Below are positions 25,661-34,086 of a stretch of DNA of 64,000 nucleotides, piece by piece. Source of the stretch: Gemmatimonadales bacterium (lineage in GTDB: Bacteria > Gemmatimonadota > Gemmatimonadetes > Palauibacterales > Palauibacteraceae). The position numbers were made by a program, and so were the translations under genes. Where the stretch lies: contig VXOJ01000063.1 in the NCBI GenBank assembly GCA_009840115.1, forward strand, positions 1-64,000. The letters run 5' to 3'. The notes beneath the pieces were generated by a model, which ran no database searches, was not told where the DNA came from, and worked only from the letters and a program-made list of their open reading frames with translations. Position 1 is the stretch's first letter. Every line of letters begins with the position of its first letter.

Positions 25661-26328
25661 TTCTTCCCGCTGCCTCTCGCCGCGCGCATGAAGCGTCGCA
25701 GCCGCTCTTCGTCGAGGCGTCCGTCCGTTCTCACCCCCGAGCAGACATCCACGCCGAAGGGACGGACCGCGCCCAGGGCCGCGGCCAGGTTGCCCGGCCG
25801 GAGGCCGCCCGCGAGGTAGACGGGGCAGCCGGCCCGCTCGACGATGGCGCGGCTGTGGCTCCAGTCGTGGACGCGACCCGTGCCCCCGAGTTGCCGCACG
25901 GGGAGGTCCGGGTTGCCCGAGTCGAGCAGGACCGCGTCGACGAGCGGCGCCACCGCGACGGCCTCCTCCACCGAGTGCTCTCCCCGGACGTGGACGACCT
26001 GAACGAGCGAGACGCCCGGCAGCCGGCGGCGCAGGCTGCGGAGCGCGTCGGGCGCGAGCCGGTCCACGAGCTGGAGCGTGTCGGCCCGGGTCCGGCGCTG
26101 CTGGGCCTCGATCTCCTCGGGGTCCGTCCGCGACGTGAGCAGGAAGGTCGCGACGCCGCGCGGGGCCGCGGCCACGATGCGGCGGATCGTGGCCTCGTCG
26201 ATGACCCCCGGCCCGCTCGGCATCGCCGAAACGAGCCCGATCGCCGTCGCCCCGCAGCTGGCGGCGAGCGCGGCCTCCTCGCGGCTCTCGATGCAGCAGA
26301 TCTTGACCGCGGGCCTTCGATCGTTCAG
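25657..26328 (-). CDS. TrpF-like (phosphoribosylanthranilate isomerase family) TIM-barrel protein
   Basis: A TIM-barrel protein of about 223 residues resembling TrpF. The N-terminal VKICCIES corresponds to the KICGIT strand with the catalytic Cys. LLDSGN and GGTGRVHDW match the Asp and phosphate-binding segments, and VYLAGGLRPGN is the second phosphate loop. Both catalytic residues appear kept, but the sequence is divergent and no trp genes are near. There is no ATG, GTG or TTG start in the overlap; the best start is CTG at 26326-26328, overlapping the epimerase stop as CTGA. A peptide-cluster role, or true TrpF supplied in trans, are both possible. Confidence 0.72.
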   Translation of the reverse strand: MNDRRPAVKICCIESREEAALAASCGATAIGLVSAMPSGPGVIDEATIRRIVAAAPRGVATFLLTSRTDPEEIEAQQRRTRADTLQLVDRLAPDALRSLRRRLPGVSLVQVVHVRGEHSVEEAVAVAPLVDAVLLDSGNPDLPVRQLGGTGRVHDWSHSRAIVERAGCPVYLAGGLRPGNLAAALGAVRPFGVDVCSGVRTDGRLDEERLRRFMRAARGSGKN

Positions 26329-27362
26329 GCGGGCGCCCCCGTGGCCGCGCGCTCGACGCCGAGTCCCGGACCGTCGGGCAGGACGATCCGACCCTCCTCG
26401 AGGTGCGGGCCCGTGAACGGATCGGTACGGAGGAGCGCGGCGCCATCCAGGTCCGCGTAGTCCACGAGCGAGGCCAGGTGCGCCGCCGGCGCGATCCCGA
26501 GGCTCGTCTCGAGCATGCACCCGAGCATGACGGAGAGGCCGCACGCGCGCGCGGTGTGGATCATGCGGAGCGCTTCTCGCGGACCTCCGCACTTGGCGAG
26601 CTTGATGTTGATGCCGTCGACGAGGCCGTCGAGTCGCGGGATGTCGGTCGCCACGATGCTCGACTCGTCCACGACGATGGGGAGAACCGCGCGCGAGCGG
26701 ACGAAGGCCAACTCGTCGTTCTCCGTCGGCGGGAGCGGCTGCTCCACGAACTCCACCCCGTACTCGGCGCACATCGCGATCCCCTCGACGGCTTCCGCGG
26801 GCGTCCAGGCCGCGTTCGCGTCCACGCGCAGGACCTTGTCGGGCGCCGCGCCCCGGACGGCGCTCAGCCGCGCTTCGTCGTCGTCGCTCCCGAGCTTGAT
26901 CTTGAGGATGGGCCACGCCTCGGCCTCGCGCGTCTTCCGGGCCATGGCGTCCGGAGCGTCGATGCCGATCGTGAACGAGCTGAGCGGCGCGTCGGCCGGA
27001 TCCAGGCCCCACAGCTTCCAGAGCGGAAGTCCCGCGCGCTTTCCGACCCAGTCGTGGAGCGCCGACGAGATGGCGCAGCGGGCCGACCCGTTGCGGCCGA
27101 GGAGGCTTGCGAGGTCCCGCTCGATGTTCTCGAGCCGGAAGGGATCCTCCACCTCCTCGATGCGGGGGGCCAGCTTTCTCAGCGCGGCCTCCACCGTGTC
27201 CGCGGTCTCTCCGTAGTACCCGGACGGATCCGCCTCGCCCCAGCCCTCGATCCCCTCGTGCTCCAGCCGCACCCACACCAGGTCGTCGCCCGTCTTCACG
27301 CCGCGGCTGATGCCGAAGGGGTGCGCCGTCTCGACGTGGAACGGCTCCCACGAGATTCTCAT
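26325..27362 (-). CDS. Dipeptide epimerase (L-Ala-D/L-Glu epimerase type, enolase superfamily)
   Basis: A 345-residue enolase-superfamily protein of the muconate-lactonizing subgroup. The catalytic Lys pair is in LKIKLGS, metal ligands are in VDANAAW, EQPLPP and DESS, and the second-face Lys is in INIKLAKCGG, followed by GCMLETSLG. This set fits dipeptide epimerases, which invert the second residue of Ala-Glu and related dipeptides from peptidoglycan. Its ATG overlaps the M24 peptidase stop (ATGA) and its stop overlaps the TrpF-like start. The operon reads as peptide catabolism. Confidence 0.9.
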   Translation of the reverse strand: MRISWEPFHVETAHPFGISRGVKTGDDLVWVRLEHEGIEGWGEADPSGYYGETADTVEAALRKLAPRIEEVEDPFRLENIERDLASLLGRNGSARCAISSALHDWVGKRAGLPLWKLWGLDPADAPLSSFTIGIDAPDAMARKTREAEAWPILKIKLGSDDDEARLSAVRGAAPDKVLRVDANAAWTPAEAVEGIAMCAEYGVEFVEQPLPPTENDELAFVRSRAVLPIVVDESSIVATDIPRLDGLVDGINIKLAKCGGPREALRMIHTARACGLSVMLGCMLETSLGIAPAAHLASLVDYADLDGAALLRTDPFTGPHLEEGRIVLPDGPGLGVERAATGAPA

Positions 27363-28594
27363 TTCCCGGCCGTCCGCCAGAGACTGTACTGGATGCGGGA
27401 CGGAGTGACTTCGGGCCCGTCCTCGCGCATGTAGACATCGATTTCCGTCCGGTGGCCGAAGCGTCCCTCCAGGTAGACGCCGGGCTCGACGGAGAAGCCG
27501 ACGCCCGCCACTAGCCGCCGGTCATCCCGCATCTCGATGCTGTCGAGGGTGGGGCCGACGCCGTGGAGTTCGCGGTCGATCCCGTGCCCGGTGCGATGGA
27601 AGATGGCGTCCTCATAGCCGCGCGCGATCAGCGTATCCCGGGCCGCGCGATCCGCGTCCGCTCCGGTGGCGCCCGGGTCCTGCCGGATGACTTCCACCGC
27701 CGCGTCGCGGGCCGCGACGACCGCATCCCAGGCGGCGGTCACTTCGGCGGGCGGCTCCGGACCGAGAAAACCCATCCATGTCTGGTCGGCGAAGACCGCG
27801 TCGGGCTCCCCCGCCACGCGCCCCCACAGGTCCACCATGAACACCTGGTCCGCCGCGAGGGACGACGATCCCTCGGCGCGGGGTTCGTAGTGCGGTTTTG
27901 CGGCGTTGGGACCCACCGCGACGATCGTGTCCGTTTCCGTCAGGCCTTCGGCGCGCAGCCGCGCCCGGATCCATTCGGCGAGGTCGTGCTCCGTGACGGG
28001 GGTCGGCTCGCCGGAGGTGTCGAAGGCGGCGGCCGTCGCGGGATCCGGATCGGGCGCCAACCCCGCCGCGGCCGCCGCCAACTCGAACGCCGTCCGCGCC
28101 GTGCGGGCCAGGATTTCGGCCGCCGCGTGGTGCAGGGCGTGCCCGTGCGCGCCCCACTGGGCCGCCGTCCCGGAGATCAGGTCCACCGAACTGACGACCC
28201 GGGGCCCGAGCGATTCCACCAGTTCGACGACGCCGGCAGGGACGTGGTCCACGTACGGAATCGAGTCCCGGGGGCTCACCTCCATCGCGACCGTATCCAT
28301 GCCCCGCAGCATCTCGCGCAGCGCCGTCTCCATCTCGTCCCAGCCGACGTAGCTCGTGAGCCGGTGCGGCCAGCCGTCCCATCCGGACACTTCGATCTTC
28401 TGGACGAGCGCGTGCGGCGTCCGACCCGGTTCGATGAGGACGAAGTACCGGCGTTTCTGGCCTTCGGGCAGCCCGACGAGGTGCGCCGCGAGCGGATTGA
28501 GGGCCCGGAAGTCGTACAGCAGCCAGGCGTCGATTTCCTGTCGTTCGAGTTCGCTGGAGGCGGTCTCCAGGAAGGGGGCATCAAGGTCGGGCAA
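27359..28594 (-). CDS. M24 family metallopeptidase (Xaa-Pro peptidase-like)
   Basis: A 411-residue creatinase/prolidase-type protein. The N-terminal domain (about 1-170) contains LLYDFRALNPLAAHLVG. The pita-bread catalytic domain holds the five expected metal ligands: Asp in MVDLWG, Asp in VFADQTW, His in HRTGHGID, Glu in FSVEPGVY and Glu in RTEIDVYM. It should cleave N-terminal residues from Pro peptides or a similar small amide. It heads the coupled operon with the dipeptide epimerase and TrpF-like genes, and follows the deacetylase gene by 40 bp. Confidence 0.88.
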   Translation of the reverse strand: MPDLDAPFLETASSELERQEIDAWLLYDFRALNPLAAHLVGLPEGQKRRYFVLIEPGRTPHALVQKIEVSGWDGWPHRLTSYVGWDEMETALREMLRGMDTVAMEVSPRDSIPYVDHVPAGVVELVESLGPRVVSSVDLISGTAAQWGAHGHALHHAAAEILARTARTAFELAAAAAGLAPDPDPATAAAFDTSGEPTPVTEHDLAEWIRARLRAEGLTETDTIVAVGPNAAKPHYEPRAEGSSSLAADQVFMVDLWGRVAGEPDAVFADQTWMGFLGPEPPAEVTAAWDAVVAARDAAVEVIRQDPGATGADADRAARDTLIARGYEDAIFHRTGHGIDRELHGVGPTLDSIEMRDDRRLVAGVGFSVEPGVYLEGRFGHRTEIDVYMREDGPEVTPSRIQYSLWRTAGK

Positions 28595-28634
28595 GGCCGG
28601 GCTCCTGTTCTGCGGGGGCGCGCGCCCGGGGCGG

Positions 28635-29603
28635 TCAGCCGGTGGCGTCGCGCAGGGCGGTCAGGTGCGAGACGACGTTGCGTCCCAGTTCGTCGGGATT
28701 GTAACCGCCCTCGAGGAAGGAGACCACGCGTTTTCGGGCCGTGGCCCGGGTCCGCCCGACGACCTCGTGCGCCAGCGTGTCGAAGTGCGCCGGGGTGAGG
28801 GTGAATCCCCCCAGCGGATCCTCCGCCCCCGCGTCGAACCCGGCGGAGATGAGCGTCAGGTCGGGCTCGAAGCGGGCCAGCGCCCGATCGACGCCGTCGA
28901 GCAGCGTCTCCACGTAGCGCTCGGGTGGAAGACCCGCGGGCATGGGCAGGTTCAGCGTCGTCCCTTCTCCCGCTCCCCGTCCCCGTTCGGCGGCGGACCC
29001 GGTGCCGGGGAAGAGGGGATGCTGGTGCATCGAGAGGAAGAAGACGGAGGGGTCGTCGTAGAAGATGTCCTGGGTCCCGTTTCCGTGGTGCACGTCCCAG
29101 TCCACGATCAGCACCCGTTCGACTTCCGGCCGGGCCAGGGCGTGACGGGCGGCCACGGCGATGTGGTTGAACAGGCAGAAGCCCATCGCGCGCTCCTGCG
29201 TCGCGTGGTGGCCCGGCGGGCGCACGGCGCAGAAAGCCGCGCGGCAGGTTCCATCGAGGACCGCGTCCACCGCCGCGATCCCGCACCCCGAGGCGGCGAC
29301 GGCGGCGTCCCAGCTTCCCGGCGAGACCGGAGTATCGGGATCGATCCGTACGATCCCTCCGCTCTTGATGACTCGGTCGCAGACCGCCCGCATGCGTTCC
29401 ACGTGTCCCGGCGTGTGGGCCCGTTCCAGTGCGGCGACTTCGGCCGGAGGCGGCATGACGGGGAGGACATCCTCGTGAAGCTCGGGCAGCGCCCGCTCAA
29501 GCGCGGTCATCAGGGCGCGGAGCCGCCCCTGGTGTTCCGGGTGACCCCAGCCTGTGTCGTGCCGGCTGCAGTCGGGATGCTGAAACAGGCCGACCGGCTT
29601 CAG
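28635..29603 (-). CDS. Histone deacetylase/acetoin-utilization family deacetylase
   Basis: A class II HDAC-like zinc hydrolase. RPPGHHAT, VDWDVHHGNGTQ (Asp170 and His172 by my numbering), SAGFDAGAEDPLGG and LEGGYNPDEL are the usual active-site segments. The first ATG (29510) would delete a clearly conserved N terminus: upstream in-frame codons read LFQHPDCSRHDTGWGHPEHQ, a standard HDAC beginning. The best start covering it is CTG 29603, preceded by GAGG at a suitable distance, giving 322 residues; no ATG, GTG or TTG is available there. The substrate may be an acetylated polyamine, small molecule or protein. Confidence 0.85.
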   Translation of the reverse strand: MKPVGLFQHPDCSRHDTGWGHPEHQGRLRALMTALERALPELHEDVLPVMPPPAEVAALERAHTPGHVERMRAVCDRVIKSGGIVRIDPDTPVSPGSWDAAVAASGCGIAAVDAVLDGTCRAAFCAVRPPGHHATQERAMGFCLFNHIAVAARHALARPEVERVLIVDWDVHHGNGTQDIFYDDPSVFFLSMHQHPLFPGTGSAAERGRGAGEGTTLNLPMPAGLPPERYVETLLDGVDRALARFEPDLTLISAGFDAGAEDPLGGFTLTPAHFDTLAHEVVGRTRATARKRVVSFLEGGYNPDELGRNVVSHLTALRDATG

Positions 29604-29640
29604 CGCGGCCGCCTCGAACGGGCGTTTTCGGGATCCGCCA

Positions 29641-30480
29641 CTAGGTGGCGAAGGTCGCGAGGCTCTGTCCCTCCGGACCTTCCCGCAACTCCCGGAGCGC
29701 CCGGTCCCGGAGCTGCCGGACGCGTTCGCGCGTCACGCCGAGCAGGCGGCCGATCTGCTCCAGCGTGTGCGGGTCTTCGCCCTGCAGTCCGTAGTACAGC
29801 CGCACCACGCGCGCGTCGCGTGGCCGCAGGCGGCGCAGACCCTCGGCGATGTGCCGCTTCAGCAGACGCTGCTCGACGACTTCCTCGACATCCGTCTCGT
29901 CCGCGAGGAGCCGCTCTGCGAGATCGCTGTCGTCGGAGGTCCCGACCCGTGCGTCGAGCCGAACCTCTCGCGCGTTCAGTCTCCGCAGCAGCGCGATCGT
30001 GGGCAGCGTCAACCCCGTCTCCTCCGCGAGCTCCCGATCGCTGGGCTCACGGTCGAGGGTCTGACGCAGTTCGCCCCGCGCGCGGATCATGCGCGCCAGC
30101 TCGTTCGCCCGATTGAGAGGCACCCGCACCGGCCGGCCCTGCTTCGCGATGGCGGACAGGATCGCCTGGCGAATCCACCACACGGCGTAGCTGATGAACT
30201 TCACGCCGTGGTCCGGGTCGAACTTCCGGGCAGCGATGACCAGGCCGACGTTCCCCTCCTGAATCAGGTCGAGGAAGCTCAGCCCCTTGTTGCGGTATCG
30301 TCGGGCGATGGAGATGACGAAGCGCAGATTCGCGCGGATGAGACGGTCGAGGGCGGAGGAGTCGCCGCTGCGAGCCGAGCGGGCGGTCTCACGTTCCTCG
30401 CTGGGGCTCAGGAGCGGATAACGACCCAGCTCCTCGAGGTAGCGTTCAAGGATGTTGGGCGACAAATCCTCGCGATCCAT
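29641..30480 (-). CDS. RNA polymerase sigma factor, sigma-70 family (RpoD/RpoS-like, no region 1.1)
   Basis: A 279-residue primary-type or group 2 sigma factor. Region 1.2 starts at residue 9 (LERYLEELGRYPLLSPSEE). Region 2 has ANLRFVISIARRYRNKG, LDLIQEGNVGLVIAARKFDP and the -10-reading KFISYAVWWIRQAI. Region 3 (ARGELRQTLDREPSDRELAE) and region 4.2 (LEQIGRLLGVTRERVRQLRD) follow. The short length without region 1.1 suggests an alternative or principal-like factor of the RpoS/SigA class. ATG 30480 has a strong GAGAGGAAG site; an in-frame start at 30558 is less likely. A candidate promoter lies at 30580-30608. Confidence 0.92.
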   Translation of the reverse strand: MDREDLSPNILERYLEELGRYPLLSPSEERETARSARSGDSSALDRLIRANLRFVISIARRYRNKGLSFLDLIQEGNVGLVIAARKFDPDHGVKFISYAVWWIRQAILSAIAKQGRPVRVPLNRANELARMIRARGELRQTLDREPSDRELAEETGLTLPTIALLRRLNAREVRLDARVGTSDDSDLAERLLADETDVEEVVEQRLLKRHIAEGLRRLRPRDARVVRLYYGLQGEDPHTLEQIGRLLGVTRERVRQLRDRALRELREGPEGQSLATFAT

Positions 30481-30579
30481 CGCAACTTCCTCTCTTTGCG
30501 GGACGTCGACCCGGTCAGGCTGTCGGGCCGAGCTACCGATTCCGGCTCCGTCGCGCACGGACCATCCGACGCTTCAATG

Positions 30580-30608
30580 AAGCTAAACGCGGATCGGCCA
30601 CCCCGCAA
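30580..30608 (-). promoter_or_regulatory. Candidate promoter of the sigma-70 gene
   Basis: On the minus strand, TTGCGG (30603-30608) and TAGCTT (30580-30585) are 17 bp apart, about 100 bp before the sigma start codon. The same -10 form, TAGCTT, occurs before the TolQ-like gene. Confidence 0.4.
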
Positions 30609-30646
30609 AATGCATGTCCCGGCGGGCACGAGACCCGGGGGGTACG

Positions 30647-31450
30647 TCAGAAGCGGCCGCGAGCGCGTTCGCGGGCGGGGAGGACTTCGAGGCAGGTGGT
30701 CCACCAGCCCGTGAGGATCGTCTCCACGAACTCCTCCGGCAGTTCTTCGTCGCGCATCTCGCCTGCGAGGCGCTCGTGATCGTAGCCCACCGGCACGAAC
30801 TCGAGATTCGGCTGCGCCCCCGTGTCGGCGCCGAAATCGAGAAGTGCGTACCACACCTCGGTCCGCCCGTCGTTCGCGGGCCGGCCCAGGACGCCGACGT
30901 TGGCGAAGAGTCCGCCGCCGGGCAGCGAGCGCTGCCACGGGATCCCGGTATGGGTCGCGAGCATGATGTCCGCCTCGTGCTCCCGGGCGAGCCACGTGAG
31001 GAACTGCGTGGAGGTCGCCGATTCCCAGAGGAATTCGTTCATGCGCCGAGGGCTGCCGTGACACATGAGCACCCGCGCGCCGTTCGCCTCCAGGCGGATC
31101 TCGCCGGGGAGGCGGCCCATCCAGCGGCGCCACCGTTCGTGCGTGTTCCGGAACGTGTAGCGGTACGAGAGCCGCGCGAAGTAGTTGTCGCGCGGGTCGG
31201 TATATCCGCACTGGCAATCGTCGAGGCCGCGCGCGATCGAATCGTCGTAGTTCCCGCGCAGGACGCGGACATCGTGGTCGATGAGGAGCGGGAAGACCCG
31301 GTCCGGGTGGGGACCGAACGCCCCGAGGTCGCCCAGGCAGTAGAGCGTTTCCGCCCCCCGGGCGGCGGCGTCCCCGATCGCGGCCGCCAGCGCCAGGTGA
31401 TTGCTGTAGACGCCGCCGAAGACGGCGATCCGGCGCGGTTCAGGAGACAT
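30647..31450 (-). CDS. Metallophosphoesterase-family protein with altered first metal motif
   Basis: A 267-residue calcineurin-like phosphoesterase fold protein. CLGDLGAFGPHPD (Gly40-Asp41), LRGNYDDS, LMCHGSPRR and ATHTGIPW match motifs II to V of the Ap4A-hydrolase-like branch. Motif I, normally D-x-H-G-N, here reads FGGVYSNH, so the two metal ligands Asp and His are replaced by Gly13 and Tyr15. Activity may therefore be lost, mono-metallic or changed. Its start lies inside the end of the radical SAM gene (11-bp overlap), so they are coupled. The pair may act on one substrate, which is unknown. Confidence 0.78.
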   Translation of the reverse strand: MSPEPRRIAVFGGVYSNHLALAAAIGDAAARGAETLYCLGDLGAFGPHPDRVFPLLIDHDVRVLRGNYDDSIARGLDDCQCGYTDPRDNYFARLSYRYTFRNTHERWRRWMGRLPGEIRLEANGARVLMCHGSPRRMNEFLWESATSTQFLTWLAREHEADIMLATHTGIPWQRSLPGGGLFANVGVLGRPANDGRTEVWYALLDFGADTGAQPNLEFVPVGYDHERLAGEMRDEELPEEFVETILTGWWTTCLEVLPARERARGRF

Positions 31451-32438
31451 CCTGTCCGATGCCCCCGTAGTTGGAGCAGATCGCACCGTGCAGCCAGCAC
31501 GTGTAGCACGCGGACTCGTCGAGCCGCACCGGGCGGGACGCCTCCTCCAGCGTCGAACCCATGCGCGCCGCCGGCGTCTCGATGAGGATGGGACAGGCGT
31601 AGATGCCGCGGTTCGTCACCACCCGGCTCGAGGCGCAGAGCAACTGGCGCTCGTCGTACCCCTCCATCATCGCCTCCGTCACGTGCTCCTCATTGGTATA
31701 GGGGCGCACGCGGTCGGCCTCGCGTCCGATGCGGAGCGACGGGAGGATCTTGAGCCGCGGGTTTTCGTACCCGAGCCCCCGAAGCCGGGCGACGAACGCC
31801 TGCCGCACCTCTTCGTCCCGTTCCGGTTCCCACACCTGCGTGGCGGTGATGATCGGAAGGAACCCCTCCTCGAGCAGCTTCCGGACGCCTTCCATGGCGC
31901 GGTCGAAGGTGCCGTCGCCCCGGATGGGGTCGTTCATCTCGGGCGAAGGCCCGTCGAGGGACACGCGCATTTCGAGCGAGTAGCTCGCCGCGCGGGCGGT
32001 CCGGGCGATGGGCTTCAGGGCCCGCGCCGGGAGCAGGGTCCCGTTCGTCAGCACGGAGGCCGGCCCCCGCTCCAGGGTCCGTTCCAGCATGGCGGGGAGG
32101 TCGGGGTGCATGAAGGGCTCGCCGCCGGTGAAGTAGTACTCCTTGACGCCCCACGTCTCCGAGCGCCGGAGCCAGTCCTCGACCTCGGCGAGCGAGAGGA
32201 ACTCGAAGCTGTCGTTGTCCGGGGCACAACTGATGAAGCAGTGGACGCAGCGCAGGTTGCAGATCGTCCCGGTGACCTGAAACCAGAGCGTATCCAGGTG
32301 GTCCAGCCGCACGAGCGGCGCATCCGCGCGCGACTCCGCAGCCGGACCCGCGCCGTTCGACGCGGGCGCGGGCGAGTGGATCTTCCGCGCTCTCGCGATG
32401 TCTCGCTGTGGTTCGATCGGCAGCGCCGATCCAGGCAT
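31440..32438 (-). CDS. Radical SAM protein with SPASM-like C-terminal cysteines
   Basis: A 332-residue radical SAM enzyme. The cluster motif is CNLRCVHCF (C-x3-C-x2-C), followed by the SAM-binding YYFTGGEPFMHPDL and VLTNGTLL. The C-terminal region has further cysteines (LLCASSR, YACPIL, CYTCWLHGAIC) as in SPASM/twitch domains that bind auxiliary [4Fe-4S] clusters. Such enzymes often modify peptides, but no precursor peptide is apparent nearby. It is coupled to the following metallophosphoesterase-like gene. Confidence 0.87.
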   Translation of the reverse strand: MPGSALPIEPQRDIARARKIHSPAPASNGAGPAAESRADAPLVRLDHLDTLWFQVTGTICNLRCVHCFISCAPDNDSFEFLSLAEVEDWLRRSETWGVKEYYFTGGEPFMHPDLPAMLERTLERGPASVLTNGTLLPARALKPIARTARAASYSLEMRVSLDGPSPEMNDPIRGDGTFDRAMEGVRKLLEEGFLPIITATQVWEPERDEEVRQAFVARLRGLGYENPRLKILPSLRIGREADRVRPYTNEEHVTEAMMEGYDERQLLCASSRVVTNRGIYACPILIETPAARMGSTLEEASRPVRLDESACYTCWLHGAICSNYGGIGQDVS

Positions 32439-32539
32439 CGGACAAACCTTTCCTTACCGCAGGCTGTTGATCCTACCGCGTGCGCAGGGCTGCGCGCGAA
32501 CGAGGTCCAGCAGCCGCAGCGGGGTTTTGCCACGGGCTG

Positions 32540-33892
32540 CTAGATCAGGAGGCCCGCTCCCGACTCGAGCCGAGCTTCCACTTCCTCTTCGGCGGCCTCG
32601 ATCAGCGCCAGCACCGGCTTCGGATCGCGCGGAGCGGAAGGCTCGAAGGAGAAGATGCGCAGCACCCGCGCCGAGTGGTGCAGGGAACGTCCAAGCCGCG
32701 GGATGTCGATGAGACCGCGCTCGCCCAGCGCGGTCAGCCGGCGGACTTCGCCGTCGTTCCGCACGAGGAGCAGGTTGAGTTCGAGCATGCCCGGGTAGCT
32801 CGGGTAGTCGAGCATCACCGCACCCTCGGAGAGCCCCCACTCGTGCGCCATGCGCCGTTCGAGCGCGGCGACGAGATCCGGGCGCCGCGAGGGCCACGAC
32901 GACAACGCGTCCGGGAGCTGGTCGCCCGTCAACTCCACGAGCCGCTTCGGGAGGCGCCGGTCGACGAGCGCCCCCAGCAGCTTCGCCGCCCGGCCGACGG
33001 CGGATGCGCCGTCGTAGCCCGGGCCCGCCGACGACCGTTCGATGCGCCGGCCGATGAGCGACAGCAGTTCCTCGTCGCTGGGGCCCGCCAGGTCTTCGGA
33101 CGCGAGCAGGCCGCTGTCGAGCGCCGTCTGGACGAGGCGCACGAAGGTCAGCGTCGCGGCGCGCACGGCGTGGTGCCAGTAGACGTTGCGGAACATCTGG
33201 TACTTCGAGAAGAGGAGCGTCTCCAGCGCGCTGAGCCCCTTCTCGCTCACCGCGAGTTCGAGCCGGCTTCCGGCCCCTGCGCGGGCGACGGTGAGCGCGG
33301 GGAGGAGACGGTCGACGTCCACGGCTCCGTACGGCACGCCGCAGAAAAGGGAGTCGCGCCGGAGGTAGTCGATCTTGTCGAGGTCCAGCGATCCCGAGAT
33401 CAGCCCCTGCAGCGGGTGGCCGGACCGCCCGCGGATGAGGGCGCCGATGCGCGCCGGGGCATCCGGGCCGTGCCGCTCCAGGACGCGCCGGATGGGGTCC
33501 GCCGTCATGAAGCGCGCCGCGATCTCTTCATGGTCTCCGGGGATCGCGCTCGGACCGAGTTCTTCCACCGCGTGCGAGAAGGCGTAGTGCCCGACGTCGT
33601 GGAGGAGCGCGCCGAGACGAACGACCGGCAGTTCGCTCATGTCCCCCGCATCGAGCACCTCGAGGTGGCCGTCGCGCTCGAGACGGGAGATGGCGCGCGA
33701 GACGAGGTGGTAGACGCCGAGGGCGTGCAGGAAGCGGTTGTGCACGCCGCCGGGATACACGAGGTGCGCGAAGCCGAGTTGCTTGACCCGCCGCAGGCGC
33801 TGGAACTGGGGCGCGTCGAGAATCTCGGCCGCGTCCCCCTCCACGCGGACGTTCCCCCACAGGGGATCACGGATCGTTCGTAGTCTGGCCAT
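32540..33892 (-). CDS. HD-domain phosphohydrolase (SAMHD1/dNTPase-like)
   Basis: A 450-residue HD-superfamily protein. The N terminus (IRDPLWGNVRVEGDAAEILD) and FQRLRRVKQLGFAHLVYPG match the dNTPase-related family. Metal ligands come from HNRFLHALGVYHL, the HD pair in LLHDVGHYAFSHAVE and the later Asp in LDLDKIDYLRRDSLFCGV. Relatives hydrolyse dNTPs or other nucleotides. It diverges from the RemA-like gene; the spacer contains a 12-bp direct repeat. Confidence 0.88.
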   Translation of the reverse strand: MARLRTIRDPLWGNVRVEGDAAEILDAPQFQRLRRVKQLGFAHLVYPGGVHNRFLHALGVYHLVSRAISRLERDGHLEVLDAGDMSELPVVRLGALLHDVGHYAFSHAVEELGPSAIPGDHEEIAARFMTADPIRRVLERHGPDAPARIGALIRGRSGHPLQGLISGSLDLDKIDYLRRDSLFCGVPYGAVDVDRLLPALTVARAGAGSRLELAVSEKGLSALETLLFSKYQMFRNVYWHHAVRAATLTFVRLVQTALDSGLLASEDLAGPSDEELLSLIGRRIERSSAGPGYDGASAVGRAAKLLGALVDRRLPKRLVELTGDQLPDALSSWPSRRPDLVAALERRMAHEWGLSEGAVMLDYPSYPGMLELNLLLVRNDGEVRRLTALGERGLIDIPRLGRSLHHSARVLRIFSFEPSAPRDPKPVLALIEAAEEEVEARLESGAGLLI

Positions 33893-33946
33893 GGGCGTCG
33901 CTGAACATGCTCCGCGCAGCGTTCAACGGCCAATCAACCGAGACGG

Positions 33947-33972
33947 CGGCATACGGCCCGCGGCATACGGCC
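33947..33972. repeat. 12-bp direct repeat in the HD/DUF370 divergent spacer
   Basis: CGGCATACGGCC is found at 33947-33958 and 33961-33972, a 14-bp period, between two divergent genes. It may be a regulator site; nothing else supports this. Confidence 0.35.
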
Positions 33973-34086
33973 GGTTTGAGGTGTCGGCGGTGTTGCGGCG
34001 CGGTTGGGACGTTCGCGAGCTTGGACCCGTCAGGGCTCCAGCAGGGGCTTTCCCACGGGAGCACGAGCAGGCGGAACGGAGGCGGC

